Positions 32,105 to 44,399 of a stretch of 64,000 nucleotides of DNA are shown in pieces. Source of the DNA: Eupeodes corollae. Its lineage: Eukaryota; Arthropoda; Insecta; Diptera; Syrphidae. The DNA is taken from assembly GCF_945859685.1 (NCBI RefSeq), contig NC_079147.1, positions 168,871,174 through 168,935,173 on the forward strand. Reading direction: 5' to 3'. The stretch's first letter is position 1, and each line of letters begins with the position of its first letter. The notes beneath the pieces are model-generated. The model did no database searches and was not told where the DNA came from. It saw only the letters and a program-made list of their open reading frames with translations. Both the position numbers and the translations under genes were made by a program.

Positions 32105-33540
32105 AAACTTACTTACTTAAGGTGGTGCTACAGTCCGGGGCGGACCTGGACCTCAACCAACGGTCCCTAGCTAGCTGTCTCCTATTTCGCACGCCCAGTT
32201 GGTTGAGGTCCTCTCCCACCTGGGTGCGCCACCTGAGTCGCGGTCTTCCTCTACTGCGCCGTCCCTCCGGATTGGATTCGAAGACCTTCCGGGCAGGAGC
32301 GTTGATGTCCATTCGCTCTACATGACCTAGCCATCAAAGCCGTTGGACTTTAATTCTGCTAACTAGGTCAGTGTCGCTGTACAACCCGTACAGTTCGTCG
32401 TTATATCTTCTCCTCTATTCTCCATCTATGCGTACGAATCACCCGAAGAATTTTTCTTTCGAAGCATCCTAAGACGGTGTCCAGGCCTCAGCGCCATAAA
32501 TGAGAACCGGGATGATGAGTGTCTTATAAAAGGTGATTTTAGATGCTCGAGAGAGGACTTTACTTCTTAATTGCCTTCTAAGTCCAAAGAAGTAGCGATT
32601 TGCAAGAGTTATTCTTCGCTTGATTTCAGCGCTGGTGTCGTTGTCTGTGTTAATAGCGGTGCCTAGGTAGACAAAGTCCTTAACTACCTCAAAGTTATAG
32701 CTGTCCATGGTGACGTTTTGTCCAAGACGTCGTTGTTCAGTGTCCTTTTTTGATGACGTCACATACTTGGTACTGTCCTCATTGACCACTAAACCCATCT
32801 TCTTCACTTCCGTCGCAATGCTCAAAAACGCTCCACTGACATCACGCTTTGATCTTCCAATTATGTCAATATCATCTGCGTATCCGAGTTATTGGATGGA
32901 CCTTTGGAAGATTGTGCCTCTAGTGTTGACGGTTGAGTTTTGCATAATTCTTTCCAGAACGATGTTGAAGAAGTCGCATGACAATGCATCGCCTTGTCTA
33001 AAACCTTTTTTGACATTAAATGCATCGGTAAGATCTTTTCCGTCCTAGATAGAGCAGCATGCATTCTCCATCGTCATTGTGCACAAACGGATAAGTTTGA
33101 CAGGGATGCCTATAGATGCTGTCATACGAGGCTTTAAAATCGATAAAGAGATGGTGGGTATCGATTTGAAGTTCCTGGGTTTTTTCCAAGATCTGCCGTA
33201 GTGTGAATATTTGGTCGATAGTGGACTTTCCTGGTCTGAAGCCACACTGATAAGGACCAATCACGTTGTTGACGAACGGCTTCAGACGTTTACATAATAC
33301 GGCAGAGAGGATCTTATACGCAATGTTAAGAGACTGATGTCTCTGTAGTTGGCGCAATTTAGAGGATCTCTTTTCTTATGTATCGGGCTGAGTTTCCACT
33401 CATCGGTCATGCTTTCTTCCGACCATATTTTGCAGATGAGTTGGTGCATGCTCCCTACCAAGTCCAGACGGCAGCGGATGAATCCTCGAGATGAAATCAA
33501 CGGCGGCGTCTGCAGTTCCAGCAAGGTTGAACTACTTAGT
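32105..33540 (-). mobile_element. RTE-type LINE fragment
   Basis: Minus-strand blocks in order are EWKLSPIHKKRDPLNCANYR (~33400), GFRPGKSTIDQIFTLRQILE (~33235), FIDFKASYDSIYR, DFVYLGTAINTDND (32469-32825), VLIYGAEAW, and the C-terminal GRRSRGRPRLRW (32312-32109). These are characteristic of the RTE group. Frameshifts separate the blocks. A 3' AAGT-type repeat (near 32109) may be the tail. Confidence 0.85.
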
Positions 33541-33739
33541 GAAAACCTTATAGGGCTTCTTTGACATATACGGAACCAAGCTGTGTAAAAGGAGTGGATT
33601 ATCCGGTTTCTTCTCCTTGGAGTTATACTTAGGAGATGGGCCTCCAGGTTGAGGGCTGTGCAATCAGATTGACTTAATAATTAAGCAGCGAAAAGTCATG
33701 GAAACGGACAGATTTACTGATGACGAATCAAATAAACGA

Positions 33740-33820
33740 AATAAGGACAACGGACTTCGGATTTGTACGTGAAATGTTAGGTTACTTAATAGATTACGTG
33801 CAGCAAAACAACTAGCGTAA
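33740..33820 (+). pseudogene. LINE endonuclease N-terminus, opposite strand
   Basis: The plus strand reads NGLRICT, then a TGA where the family has Trp, then NVRLLNRLRAAKQLA. This is the start of an RTE-type endonuclease. Its orientation is opposite to the RT at 32105-33540, so the element is rearranged or two copies are juxtaposed. Confidence 0.6.
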
Positions 33821-33834
33821 AATTTGTTCCTTTG

Positions 33835-34706
33835 TCACTTATAATTTTCAAAGCCAATCCAAACAAAGCTATAAAACCTGTAATACATTGTATTGTATGT
33901 GATTCTTGCAACGTTTGCAATAGATGTAGAGCTATAAATTTGGTAAATGCATCCATGATAATAAGTACATAACGATGAATTCCTTCAGATTTTCAAGCAG
34001 AAGGACCCATACAAATACATATGTATGTACATTAATTACACATGATTCTATAAATTTTCTGACATTCCTTGCCATTGACGGCATCCAAAAATGGTTTCTC
34101 ATTTTCAAAATTGTTTTTTCCCAACCTATAGGGCAATTACGTTGATGTTTTTTTCTAATAAAAAACAATCAACATTTTTATTTTATTTGTTATAAGCCCT
34201 CCGACTATAGTGTACTTTAAAATAACTTCAGTATCTTTTTCTCTTACTTGGTTCATTATATCGGTTGTGATGGAATCTGCTTATTGTTATACATACAATC
34301 CGTTATCTGTTAAACTTGAAAGCCTGTAGCAAATTTTAGAAAGCGGATTTCTACATAGATAATCGACATGTTGAACCATTATCCCCTTGCGATAAATCAA
34401 ATATCAAATTCAAAATCTTGTAGATAAATCCAACATCGTGCAATTCTTGGCATTAAATCGCGTTCATTTTTTGTAGGGTTTATTGCGTTACAGTCAGTAA
34501 CGCAATTGTAAGAACGGTTCTTTGCCTAAATTGGTTGAACATATAAAACCTAATTTCTTCAAATTCATGACTCCAATCAAATTAAAAATTATTTTTAATA
34601 AGTCGTGTAATAAAATGAGTTTTTGCACTAAACTCCGGAATAAATTTACGAAAATAACTAGCTAGACCCATAAACTATCTCGCCACTTGTCTCAGATTTG
34701 TTGGAG
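33835..34706 (-). mobile_element. Gypsy-type LTR retrotransposon, RT end to integrase
   Basis: The minus strand shows LASYFRKFIPEFSAKTHF (~34650, end of RT), VDYLCRNPLSK (~34360, RNase H/tether) and an integrase zinc-binding region. The latter includes KMRNHFWMPSMARNVRKFIE followed by a cysteine pair position (34168-34040). The start of the integrase core (IVMYLLSWMHL) follows. There are many stops. No LTR was identified. It is separated from its RT half at 36198 by a LINE insertion. Confidence 0.75.
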
Positions 34707-34717
34707 ATAGGGCTATT

Positions 34718-36186
34718 TTTTTTTTTTTTTTTATAAATGGCGATCTCAAGGCAACCTAGCCTGAGATCCAATTAGCGCTGTAGTGCGCCGTTTTGATACC
34801 AAAAACTCGTTTGACCTTTGATTGAAAGGGATAGATTGATAGAGAAGCTTCTTCCTAGATATAATGCAGTTGGGTAAATTGCTCCACCTTCGGTTTGATT
34901 CAGTTTGGTAGATAGAAAATATTTTACCCTTCATAGCACCAAGAGGAATGTTAACCATTTCCGCAAGTGATCTATGAAGGACCGATCCTTGCCTGGCTAG
35001 CTCGTCAGCCTGTTCATTTCCCACGATACCACTATGGCCCGGAACCCAGACCAGTCGGAAGCCTAAAAGATTTGGCTACATTTAGGGACTCAGAAAAGAT
35101 CCCAGAACCAACTCCGCACTCCATCTTTGAGCCGTCAGTAAAGATGGTTGTGTCGAAACCTATTGACACGATGTCATCCTCCCAATCTTCTCTCGATGGG
35201 AAAATAACCTTAAAACCCTTACTAAGGTTCAAAGTAGGAGTGCAGTAGTCAGTGTCTACCGAGATAATATCTGAGGGAACCAATTTCGTAGTGTTGCTGT
35301 GACCATAAGGTTTTGACAACCAGCTATTTGATTCCTTCAGCCTAATAGCGTTGCAGGAAACTATATAAAAAGGTCGATTGGTAGAAGATCCAAAATAATG
35401 TTTAAGGCATCCGTTGGGCAAGTACGCATGGCCCCTTAGGTGCCCACGCAAACTGTTCTCTGAACCTTCTTAAGCTTATTAATATATATATAGGCTTTGC
35501 TAAGAGCAGACCACCACATAATCGAACCATATGTTAAGATTGGGCGTAGTACGGCTGTGTACGTCCATAAAATCATCTTCGACTGAAGTCCCCACTTTTT
35601 GCAGAAAGTTTTGCTGCAGGCGTAGAAAGCAACACAGGCCTTCTTAACCCGTACTTCAATATTTATCTCCCAGTTTAGTTTAGGGTCGAGTATAACTCCC
35701 AAATATTTTGCACTGGAAAACAATGATAGGATTTGACCGTTGAGTCTAAAGAGCAACAGTTCAATTTTACTTTGGTTAACTCCAAGTCCACAACTCGTGG
35801 CCCAGTTACTAACTTTCTTCAAAGCTGACTCCGTGATTTCACTTATCACAGAGGTGTACTTTCCTGACACCAATAGCATCAAATCATCCGCGTAGGCTAC
35901 CGCCTTCACTTCATATCTCTCTAATTTAACGAGAATTGTATCCATGATCAGAAGCCATAGAAGAGGCGAAAGGACACCACCCTGGGGTGTTCCCACACTC
36001 ACGTGTTTTGTTGCGATTGTATTGCCTAGAGTGGCTCTAATCTTCCTAGCACTGAGCATGGAAATAATCCATTCTCGAATGAAGTCTTCTACACCGAACT
36101 TAACGAGCGATTCTTCTATGGATTCTGTAAGGACGTTGTTAAAAGCACCTTCTATATCTAAATAAACTTATGTTAGCCCTATCGAC
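34718..36186 (-). mobile_element. LINE family E with RNase H, inserted in Gypsy
   Basis: An 11 bp TSD, ATAGGGCTATT, lies at 34707-34717 and 36187-36197. The poly(A) is a T run at 34719-34732. The minus strand encodes RT (TPQGGVLSPLLWLLIMD, AYADDLMLL with YADD at 35894-35883, KYLGVILDPKLNWE). It then encodes an RNase H-like domain (FTDGSKMECGVGSGIF, then GNEQADELARQGS at 35024). The RT-RNase H order fits I/LOA-type LINEs. It is 5'-truncated in the palm, and a frameshift lies near 35440. Confidence 0.92.
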
Positions 36187-36197
36187 ATAGGGCTATT

Positions 36198-37080
36198 GCT
36201 AACATAACTTAATTTATTTTTGGAGCTCGGTCTTATACCTTCAACTGATACTTCCCTGCCAGGATATTCAATTTGTAACTGAAGAAATTAGCATTTTTCA
36301 ATATTCAATGGAAATCCACATTCAGTTAAAGCTTTCAATACAAGATTAACTGTGCCTTCTTCAACACTTGTTGATAAAATTACTACAGCATCTTTTTAAA
36401 CCAATGCAATTTTACTTTGTATTTCATTCCTTAAGTCATAATCAATTGCTCGCTGAAAAATTGTAGGAGAATTTGATAATCCAAAAGGCATTCTTAAGAA
36501 TTCAAAATGCTCTTCAGAAGTCACAAATGCCTTTTTTCCATTGAATCTTCAGCTATAGGAATCTGACGAAATCCCGATGCCATGTCCAAGACAAAAAATG
36601 TATTTCCAGCTAATTAGTCTATATAATCATCTATTCTTGGCAATAAATAACGATCTTTAATTGTTATTTTATTTAATACACAATGGTTACCATTCTTTTT
36701 TGAACCAATATAACAGGGCTAGCAAAAGGCCAGTAACTATCTCAACAACCAATCGATCTATCATATCTTCAGAAATTTCAAATGGTAACTGGTGAATTTG
36801 AGCAATTTTGTCCACGATAAAATCGATGTATGAGATGGATTCCCAACTTTTAAAATTCACCAACCTCCCCATAACAGCGACAACATTCATACCACTTGCA
36901 AAAGTATGAATCAACGACGAAAGCAAATCTACCCATTGATAATGCAGAAACCACATTTTTTAAACCCTGCTTTAGCTCTTACCTATAATGCAGATTGAAC
37001 CCGTGTTATAATATCAAAATCTTTTACACTGTATCGCTAAACCCTTAAATCTACATCTTCACACCATTTTTTTAATATCT
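36198..37080 (-). mobile_element. Gypsy-type LTR retrotransposon, RT half
   Basis: The minus strand reads LNKITIKDRYLLPRIDDYID (~36650), FFVLDMASGFRQIPIAED (~36585, the Gypsy LDxxSGxxQI block) and FEFLRMPFGLSNSPTIFQRA across a frameshift. Stops are frequent. It is colinear with 33835-34706 after removal of the LINE. Confidence 0.75.
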
Positions 37081-37097
37081 ACACATTATCTGCTTTT

Positions 37098-37187
37098 TAA
37101 ATCAAATGGGGTGGCGCAACAGTCCGTTGTGAACCAGGGCCTAGTGACTTACAACTCAACCATTCCTGTTGTCAGGAATGAATTGGA
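37098..37187 (-). repeat. 5'-truncated SINE with 13 bp TSD
   Basis: Only the 3' body (GGGGTGGCGCAACAGTCCGT ... TTGTCAGGAATG) is present; the tRNA head is missing. ATTATCTGCTTTT flanks it at 37085-37097 and 37188-37200. A 5'-truncated copy with its own TSD is a sign of LINE-driven reverse transcription. Confidence 0.85.
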
Positions 37188-37277
37188 ATTATCTGCTTTT
37201 AAATTTATTAAATTTTGATGATTGTTCTGAACAGCAACCTCCTAAACACCACTCTCCCGACCTTTATTAATTCCCGT

Positions 37278-37318
37278 GTTTATTTTATTTTATTTTATTT
37301 TATTTTATTTTATTTTAT
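37278..37318. repeat. (TTTTA)n microsatellite
   Basis: About eight TTTTA units lie directly against the 5' end of an R1.1 copy. A similar T/A-rich tract follows its 3' end. Confidence 0.85.
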
Positions 37319-38345
37319 TAACTTCCCATAGGAAGTTATTGTAATGGGTCCGATTTGTCAAATTGAAAATTTTGACATTTCTCGACGTTTCAAGGTCCCT
37401 AGAGTCGAAATAAAAGATTTTTAGAAAGATGTCTGTGCGTGCGTGTGTACGTACGTTTGTACGTCCGTACGTTCGCGACGTTTTTTCGTTGTCCATAGCT
37501 CAAGAACCAGAATAGATATCGATTTCAAATAAATTTTGTTATACAGATAATAAGCCAGAAAGATGCAGAAAGGGCTCTCAAGAAAATTGTGAAAATTTTG
37601 GTTAACCCTAAATATCTTACGAACTAAAAACGCTAGAGACTTGAATTAAATTTTATATAATATATTGTAACGTGATACCAAACAGAAATATTTTTTGAAA
37701 AAAATCAATATAACGGATTTTTTATAAATTAATAAAACTGAAAAAAAAAATTTGTCGCCTCCAAAATTTTACGACTGAAATATGATTTCATCTTTAAAAC
37801 AATTTTGTGCAACGAAGAATAATGTTTTTGACATCTGATAAAATTTTGAGAAAAATCGAATTGACAGTTTTTTTTACAAAAAATAAAAACCTAACAAAAA
37901 ATGTATAAAAGTTGATAAAAATTGATTTTCGACTCAAATATCTCTTTAAAACTTTAAAATATTGGCTTCAAACTAATTTTATCTTATAAGAAATATTGTT
38001 TTGAACATTTGGTAAAATTTTTAAAAAATTCGAATTGACAGTTTTTTTTACAAAAAAATAAAACTCTAAAAAACAATACTAAAACTTGGTAAAAATTTAC
38101 TTTCGGCTCAAATAGCTTTTTAAAAATGAAAAATATTGGCTTTAAACTTATTTTATTTCACAGAAAATATTGTTTTCAGTAATTTTTATATAAAAATCCA
38201 ACAGTCCGTTTTTTCATACAAAATAAAATCTACAAAAAATAGTGCGCAAATTTGGTAAAAATACATATAGACAAAATTTTAAGCAAGACAAATCGACAGA
38301 CGGGATGGGAAGTTATCAGTGTGGGTCGCATCCCAGCCTCTTTTT
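37319..38345 (+). repeat. R1.1 repeat, complete reference copy
   Basis: It starts with the palindromic ACTTCCCATAGGAAGTTATT and ends GGGAAGTTATCAGTGTGGGT CGCATCCC. The interior holds three to four diverged ~165-175 bp units, each with a GAATTGACAGTTTTTTTTAC-like block (37861, 38036, weaker 38201). No ORF. Related copies are at 1385, 20035, 26745, 40738-47065 (interrupted), 54700 and 62040. The class is unknown. The short inverted ATAACTTCCCAT at both ends hints at a DNA element. Confidence 0.8.
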
Positions 38346-38834
38346 TTATTTTATTTTATTTCTTTTTAAACACAAAACTGGACAGGACTAGACTGGACAA
38401 ATAAAAGTATATGACAAACACACAAATAATTACTTATCTTTTTCATCTTGAAAAAAAACTTATTTTTCCTTTTTCATTCCAAAACTCCGAATACCTGGAC
38501 TTTTCTTTCAATTATTTCTTCAGAAACATCTTCAACTTTTTCCTCAGCAACAATTTTTTCTTGCATTTTCTCTAGGACAATTCTTAATTGATTATACGCT
38601 GGCTTAGGATGTATCTGGACTTTTATAATAATTTCCAGTCAAAAGGGCTGTTGAAAATGTCTAGGTCGTATTTCAATAACAACGACTCGATTCTAGAAAA
38701 GCTACGATAAAAATGCCCCAATTCTCATCGTTTCAATTTTCACTAGCCTAAAATTATTTATTATTTTTGTTTCGTTTTCAAACAATACTTAACGACGTTT
38801 TCAAAGCTTTTTGATCTCCTAATAAATTGGTGAC

Positions 38835-39222
38835 TGTCTGTCTAGTTTTTTACCTATTTCGTCCGGTGTTCCTCAAGGGTCGATTTTGGGTCCTCTACTA
38901 TTCTGTATCTATGTAAATCAACTTCCAGGTTTAATCAAAAATTGTTCCTGTCATCTGTACGCCGACGACTTTCAACTTTATTTCTTGATACTATTTCAAA
39001 CTGGTATCTCTTAAATGGTCTTTTTTTGAACCCTTGTATTTGTTGTTCTTTTTTCTTTTTTCGCATTACTTAGCTTCAATCGTGTATAATATTAGATACT
39101 GAATTATTAGCTTGCTAGATCAATTTGTATTATTAGCTTGCAACTATTTTATAAGATATTGTATCTTACAGTTATTAAGTATTCACGAATAAATTAAACG
39201 AATAAATGAATGAATGAATAAC
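38835..39222 (+). mobile_element. LINE RT remnant
   Basis: The plus strand reads SSGVPQGSILGPLLFCIYVN then CHLYADDFQLYFL at 38860-38990, two RT motifs. The sequence then jumps to a 3' tail with AATGAATGAATGAATAAC (39200-39222). It is internally deleted and 5'-truncated. Confidence 0.8.
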
Positions 39223-40737
39223 AAAATTACAAAAATTCATTTTGTAAATATCTTAATGCGTCATATACATATGTACAATGCACATATAAAATTGAGTATT
39301 CAAAATTAATTTTATGTCAATAGTGGTTTCAAAGGGTTTCAAGTTTTATGATTTGTTTTCAAAAATCTGATTTAAATACCAATTATTTCAATCAATCACA
39401 TTTCTGAAAAATTTAAAACTCCATACCACTTAACACTTTCATGCATAAATATAAGTCATTATAATTCCTTGGCCTTTGCTTTTTATCCTGCTGTTTTGTA
39501 TTACTCGTATTATTACATATGAGTATATGAAAAAAAAATATCTCCTGGAATTGTGGCACGGGATCAAATTTGGAACGCCTCGCCTGCGTGTAGCAAGTAA
39601 GTTCGTTATACTGACGCACAATATGTACTATGATTTAATATTTTTTCTCAAAACATTTGAATGACATTCACGCTTCCATATTATCCTGTCCTCCTGCCAC
39701 GCTTTTACAATGCGTAATATATGAATACAATTTCATTGGATTCCTATTTTGTGGGGAAGTGTGTGCACATTTTCTATATGATTATTATGTTTTCGTAGAG
39801 TTCTGTTTCTATAAGGTTATTGTTGTGTTGAGCGCCCATCCGGTCGCCCTCTATCATGCCACATTATTTTGAAAAAGGTGCACAGAAGCATACATATATG
39901 TTTACGTACATACATACATATAAACTGGAAAACATTCGTTTCATTTTATAGGTTAGTATGTGTATGTATGTTTTTTTTAGGAAATGACAAAGTGAAAAGT
40001 GATAAGCGTGACATATTCATTCGGTTGATGATTTTCCATTGATTTGTGAACATTGTTTCCTCAAAACTACATCTTCTCTATCTGAAGGATTAAATCAAGC
40101 AGTTTTATTGAACTGTGGCAACTTGTGACAGGATTAAAATCTTTTGCTCGATTGATCATTGTCCTTAGACCAGTCAGGAAAATCCCTATTCAAGTCTTAA
40201 CGAAATTTTTTGTAAAATTATCATCATAAGGTTACATGATTGAGACACCAATAGATGTGATTTCCAAATTGAAGGCTTCTTGTATATGAAATACGTATAC
40301 TCAAATTTGTTTTGATAAGAAATTATATCTGCTAATATTGTTGTTTTTTTTTCTTTATTAATTTGACAGCGTAAAATTGTTTTTTTTTTTTTTTTTATTG
40401 AATTCTTATACCTATTTTCTACACTTATTTTTTTATTTTTGAAATGCATTGTCTATAGTACTCATAATATTTCGGAAAATTGGGTCAATGACGATGGACA
40501 AAGGTATTTGAATATTTGTTAACGGTTACAAAACGTTAATAAAATCCTTTTGATTTACAATTTTAGTTTGTATAGATATTTATACTGCAGAAGACATAAT
40601 TCAGTCATAATTTTGAATTAACGGTTCTTTGTAGAATACAAAAACTTGAATAAAACTGGAACTGGAAAAAGACGAGTTTGCACCGCTTTTCAAAACAACT
40701 GTAATTACCATTATCAAGTTCAAAAGTTGCGAAGTAT
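39223..40737. other. No gene recognised
   Basis: AT-rich, with short ORFs and a long T run (40378-40396). Nothing attributable. Confidence 0.35.
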
Positions 40738-41195
40738 TTTTTACTTTCCATAGGAAGTTATTATAATTGGTCCGACTTGTCGAATTGAAAATGTTGACAT
40801 TTCTTGACGTTATGTCGACAGTATGTCTGTGCGTGCAAGTGTACGTACGTTCGTGCGTTCGTAAGTTCTAGAAGCTTTTTTCGTCGTCCATGTCTCAAGA
40901 ACTAGTAGAGATATCGATTTCAAATAATTTTGTTACAAAGGTAATAATGCAGAAAAATGTAGCAAGGACTCTCAAGAAAATTGAGTGGGTGGTTTTATAA
41001 TATAGTAATTTAAGTACCCATGGCGTTAGTTAGTGTGTAAGATTGTCATACCACACGGAAAGAATTCTTAGATCAGATCAAGAAAAATAAGCTACAAATC
41101 ACGAAAAATGAATCCAGTTTTGGACCTTGGCTTCGAAATAAGTAAATTGCTACTTTTTGTTTGCAATTTCATAAAATGAGCAAAATGAAGATATT

Positions 41196-42027
41196 CAGCC
41201 CTATTATGGCTATCAACTATCAATTATTTGATAACTGATAACTTGTATCAATTTATTGATAATTTGGTATTATGAGTATCAAATGATGATTTTTTATCCA
41301 TTGTGAATACTAATCAATATACGATTGCGAATAGGTTTTGTTTGGTGTTTGACGTTTGTCATTTGTGTTAAGTGCTTGTGTTTTGGTCTATAAATAATAT
41401 CGGCGGAATGATGTAAGTTGTTTTCATTAAATAAATTTCTCTTTTTTCTTAATATTTTGTTTATTTAGGAGTAGAATAGTTAGCAACAGAAAACAAATAG
41501 AAAGGCTTGTGGAAGTAATGGAGGAAAATCCTGAGGATTTGACAGCCGTAATACCTACCAAGTTTAATTTGCTTATTTTAATTCATGAAATTATAATTTG
41601 TCCAGTGGGTTTGAAGCATCTCGTAATAATGTTTTTTTAGCTTGCACGATAAACCTTCGTTCCTCAGTTTATGCCTTCAAACAACAATTCTGGTGAATGC
41701 ATTTCATTCTTCAATTTGTATATTCAATAAAAACTATAAAAAAAAACTTATAAATCGCATTTAAATTACAATTCTTTACCATTTACGAATATTTGATACA
41801 TTTGTCAACGAAGATTTTGTAGCTGATAGAATATTTGATGAGTATCAATATGTTTGATAGCCGTAATACCGAGTTTATCAATAAATCTATTCACAATAGA
41901 TCTTTTAATTCACTATTTATCAAAAATATTGATAATTGATCACTATAATACCGATTCATTAATTTTGTTGATAATTATCAACTTTTATCAAATATCGTGT
42001 TGATATTTGATAACCATAATAGGGCAG
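41196..42027 (+). mobile_element. MITE with CWGCCCTATTATGG TIR and truncated MADF/Myb-like ORF
   Basis: The TIRs are CAGCCCTATTATGGCTATCA and CTGCCCTATTATGGTTATCA (from 42027). ATT flanks both sides (41193-41195, 42028-42030). A plus-strand ORF is split by an intron: ATGAT at 41408-41412, donor GTAAGT, then exon 41470-41640 (acceptor TTATTTAG). It reads MMSRIVSNRKQIERLVEVME ENPEDL, then stops after a foreign tail. The ERLVEVMEENP block resembles the start of the MADF/Myb-SANT accessory protein of Harbinger-type elements. Interpreted as an internally deleted derivative. Confidence 0.65.
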
Positions 42028-42324
42028 ATTGACACTCAAAAATCATATTTCACTACATTTGAGTAGCAATAATTCGACCGAGGAAAACAAATATTTCAAA
42101 CAGCGAATTGCAATTTGATATTAATTTGTATCAATTTAATGTTAATTTTAATCGTGAATTTAAGCAGGAGTTTGTGGATTGAAATTGTTTTCTTGTAGAT
42201 TATGATTCGTTTTTTTAAATACCTACACACACAAGTGGCAAATTTCAACCCTTGTTTTCTTAGACTGCGAAAATATACATTAGTTTGCAAATGACATCTA
42301 ATGTTTTGCTACTTCTTTTTTTTT

Positions 42325-42545
42325 AAATTGCAACTTTTGAGTTGTAATTTGAAACAGGTTATTCTGCAGTTTGAAAATGACAGTCACAGTTTTGATACTT
42401 AGTTATCTTTAAATTGCAACTTTTGAGTCGTAATTTGAAACAGGTTATTCTGCAGTTTGCAAATGACAGTCACAGTTTTGATACTTATTTATCTTTAAAT
42501 TGCAACTTTTGAGTCGTAATTTTAAACAGTTTCTGCAGCAATTTG
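42325..42545. repeat. 86 bp tandem repeat, ~2.6 units
   Basis: Units start at 42325, 42411 and 42497 with AAATTGCAACTTTTGAG and contain AATGACAGTCACAGTTTTGA. They form the subterminal array of the CAC-type element. Confidence 0.9.
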
Positions 42546-43276
42546 TAACTTTTAAAGATTAATTTACTTTCTATTTTCAAGGAATCATGTAGAGATTCAA
42601 GAACAATTTTTTGCAAAATCAACAATCTTCATTATGATTTACAACATAAACTTATTGGTTTTCGTATTCTCAGGGATATTTTTTTAGTTGATCGCGCGCC
42701 GAATTATAAGTTTTTGTTACAAATTGCAATGAATATATTCGTAATTGCAACTTTTGAATATCAATTTGCTTATTTTTTTAGCATTTTCGTCGCAATTTAA
42801 GAATATTTCTTATTAATTTAAAAACAATCGTTCTTAATTCACAAATATATCATATTTATTTTTGAATTCAAGAGTGTAGTCTTATCTTTTGAAGTTTAAT
42901 GGTAGTTAAAAAATTGAGTGGTTTTACTCTTCTTAGTTGTGAACGAAAACTCTTATCTTTATCTTTATGAAGGAAACTGAAAATAATTTCTGTCAGTAGT
43001 AATGCAATAAGAAAATCCACACCTTTACTTATTTTTCATTTCCGTACCATTGTATTTTGTTTGTACTAGAGAATAATAATTTAAAAAATCAATAATATAT
43101 AAAAGAACGACACATTTGAAAGAATTCTTTATTTTTTATTGTTTTTAACTTATTTCTAAAAATACAAATTTAGAAACTTAAAATTAAAATATATTATACT
43201 ATTTTTATTATTTTTTTTACTCCAAGTTTTATTATTTACATGATAGTTTTATTATTTACATTACGGTTTTATTATA

Positions 43277-44020
43277 TTACATATTTACACTGTTTCGCCA
43301 ATCTTCTATTTTAGAACGCAATTTGGCCCGGTTGCCCACATCTGTTGGAAATAGTGTTATCAAATCACTTTCATTCAGTAACCTCAAGGATTCCAAATCT
43401 GTGATATTAAAAGCTGAAAAAAAAAAAAATCCAAAAATTGTTCGATTTTACTAATAAGATTGGATTATACCTAGGTCAGTAATATTGATTTGGGTGACCG
43501 TTGGACCATGAACAGTTATAAAAGAAAATATTTACTTATGCCACTTTTGATATGCATGACTATTTAAAGCAACATTAGCTTTATGTTTATTTTTGTAGGT
43601 TTCTATGTCTGTTTTCTCGGGGATATTAATATTAAATTATTCTAAAACGTAAGGAGAAATTTTAAATTAATTCTTATCATTTCTCAGTTTGTCCTTTGTG
43701 GTGAATAACCAAATAAAATTGTTTTCCAACCAAGATATTGAAGTCGACATCAAATTCGAAATGATGAAAAAACCCAAGAAAAACGACATAGCCTGATTTT
43801 CTTTTATAAAAACAAATACTTATATATATGTATAGTATATACATACATATGTAGGTGGAACGTTGTTTTCAATTATTTACTTACAAAGAAAGTGATTATA
43901 TAAGGTATCAAGTCCCCAGAGACTGAGTAAATCATACACATTTTTTGTGTTTTGGTTAAAATTGTCAGTTGCCAGTTCATTTATATCTGGCTGGTCACTT
44001 GACCCAGCATTTGACGTCAT
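43277..44020 (-). CDS. Small SAM-domain protein, two exons, inside the CAC-type element
   Basis: Exon 1 is 44020-43885 (ATG in AAAATGACGTC, donor T|GTAAGT). Exon 2 is 43413-43277 (acceptor TTTTTTCAG, stop TAA). The 471 nt intron is phase 1, and joining gives an intact 90-residue frame. Residues ~28-86 form a sterile alpha motif: YDLLSLWGLDTLYNHF, FNITDLESLRLLNESDL, then VGNRAKLRSKIEDWR. The SAM helix spacing and the L-x-x-L-x-E-x-D-L core are clear. SAM domains mediate protein-protein or RNA contacts; no other domain is present. It could be an element-encoded accessory protein or a captured host fragment. No stop or frameshift breaks it, unlike nearly every other element gene here. Confidence 0.65.
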
Positions 44021-44399
44021 TTTAAAATTTTTTTTAAAAATTTCCTAAAAAAGAAATAAAATTTAAGTTCAAAACTTTATAACGTTTTGATAAATTCGAA
44101 AGACGCACAATGGTTTTCAATTACTAGGTATTTGTAACAAAAGGGAAAATTATTAAATACTTTTGCTAATTTTGTGAAAGGCTTTGTGGTTGAATAAAGT
44201 TATTATATTTTTTTTAAGCGCTGTCTTGAATGAAACATCAAAAAAATACTAATAAACATTAATTACTTGTCACTTTATTTTACTTACCTATGCAAGGCCG
44301 GATATCAAAAATAGTTAAATGAACAATTAAAATTAAAATGTTGAAATTTTTATTTTAACACCACTTGACAAAAACAATATATTAACGCACGCGCGACTG

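Noticed and set aside
42325..42545. CRISPR-like array
   Set aside because: The 86 bp units are directly contiguous with no spacers, in an insect genome. They are a subterminal tandem repeat.
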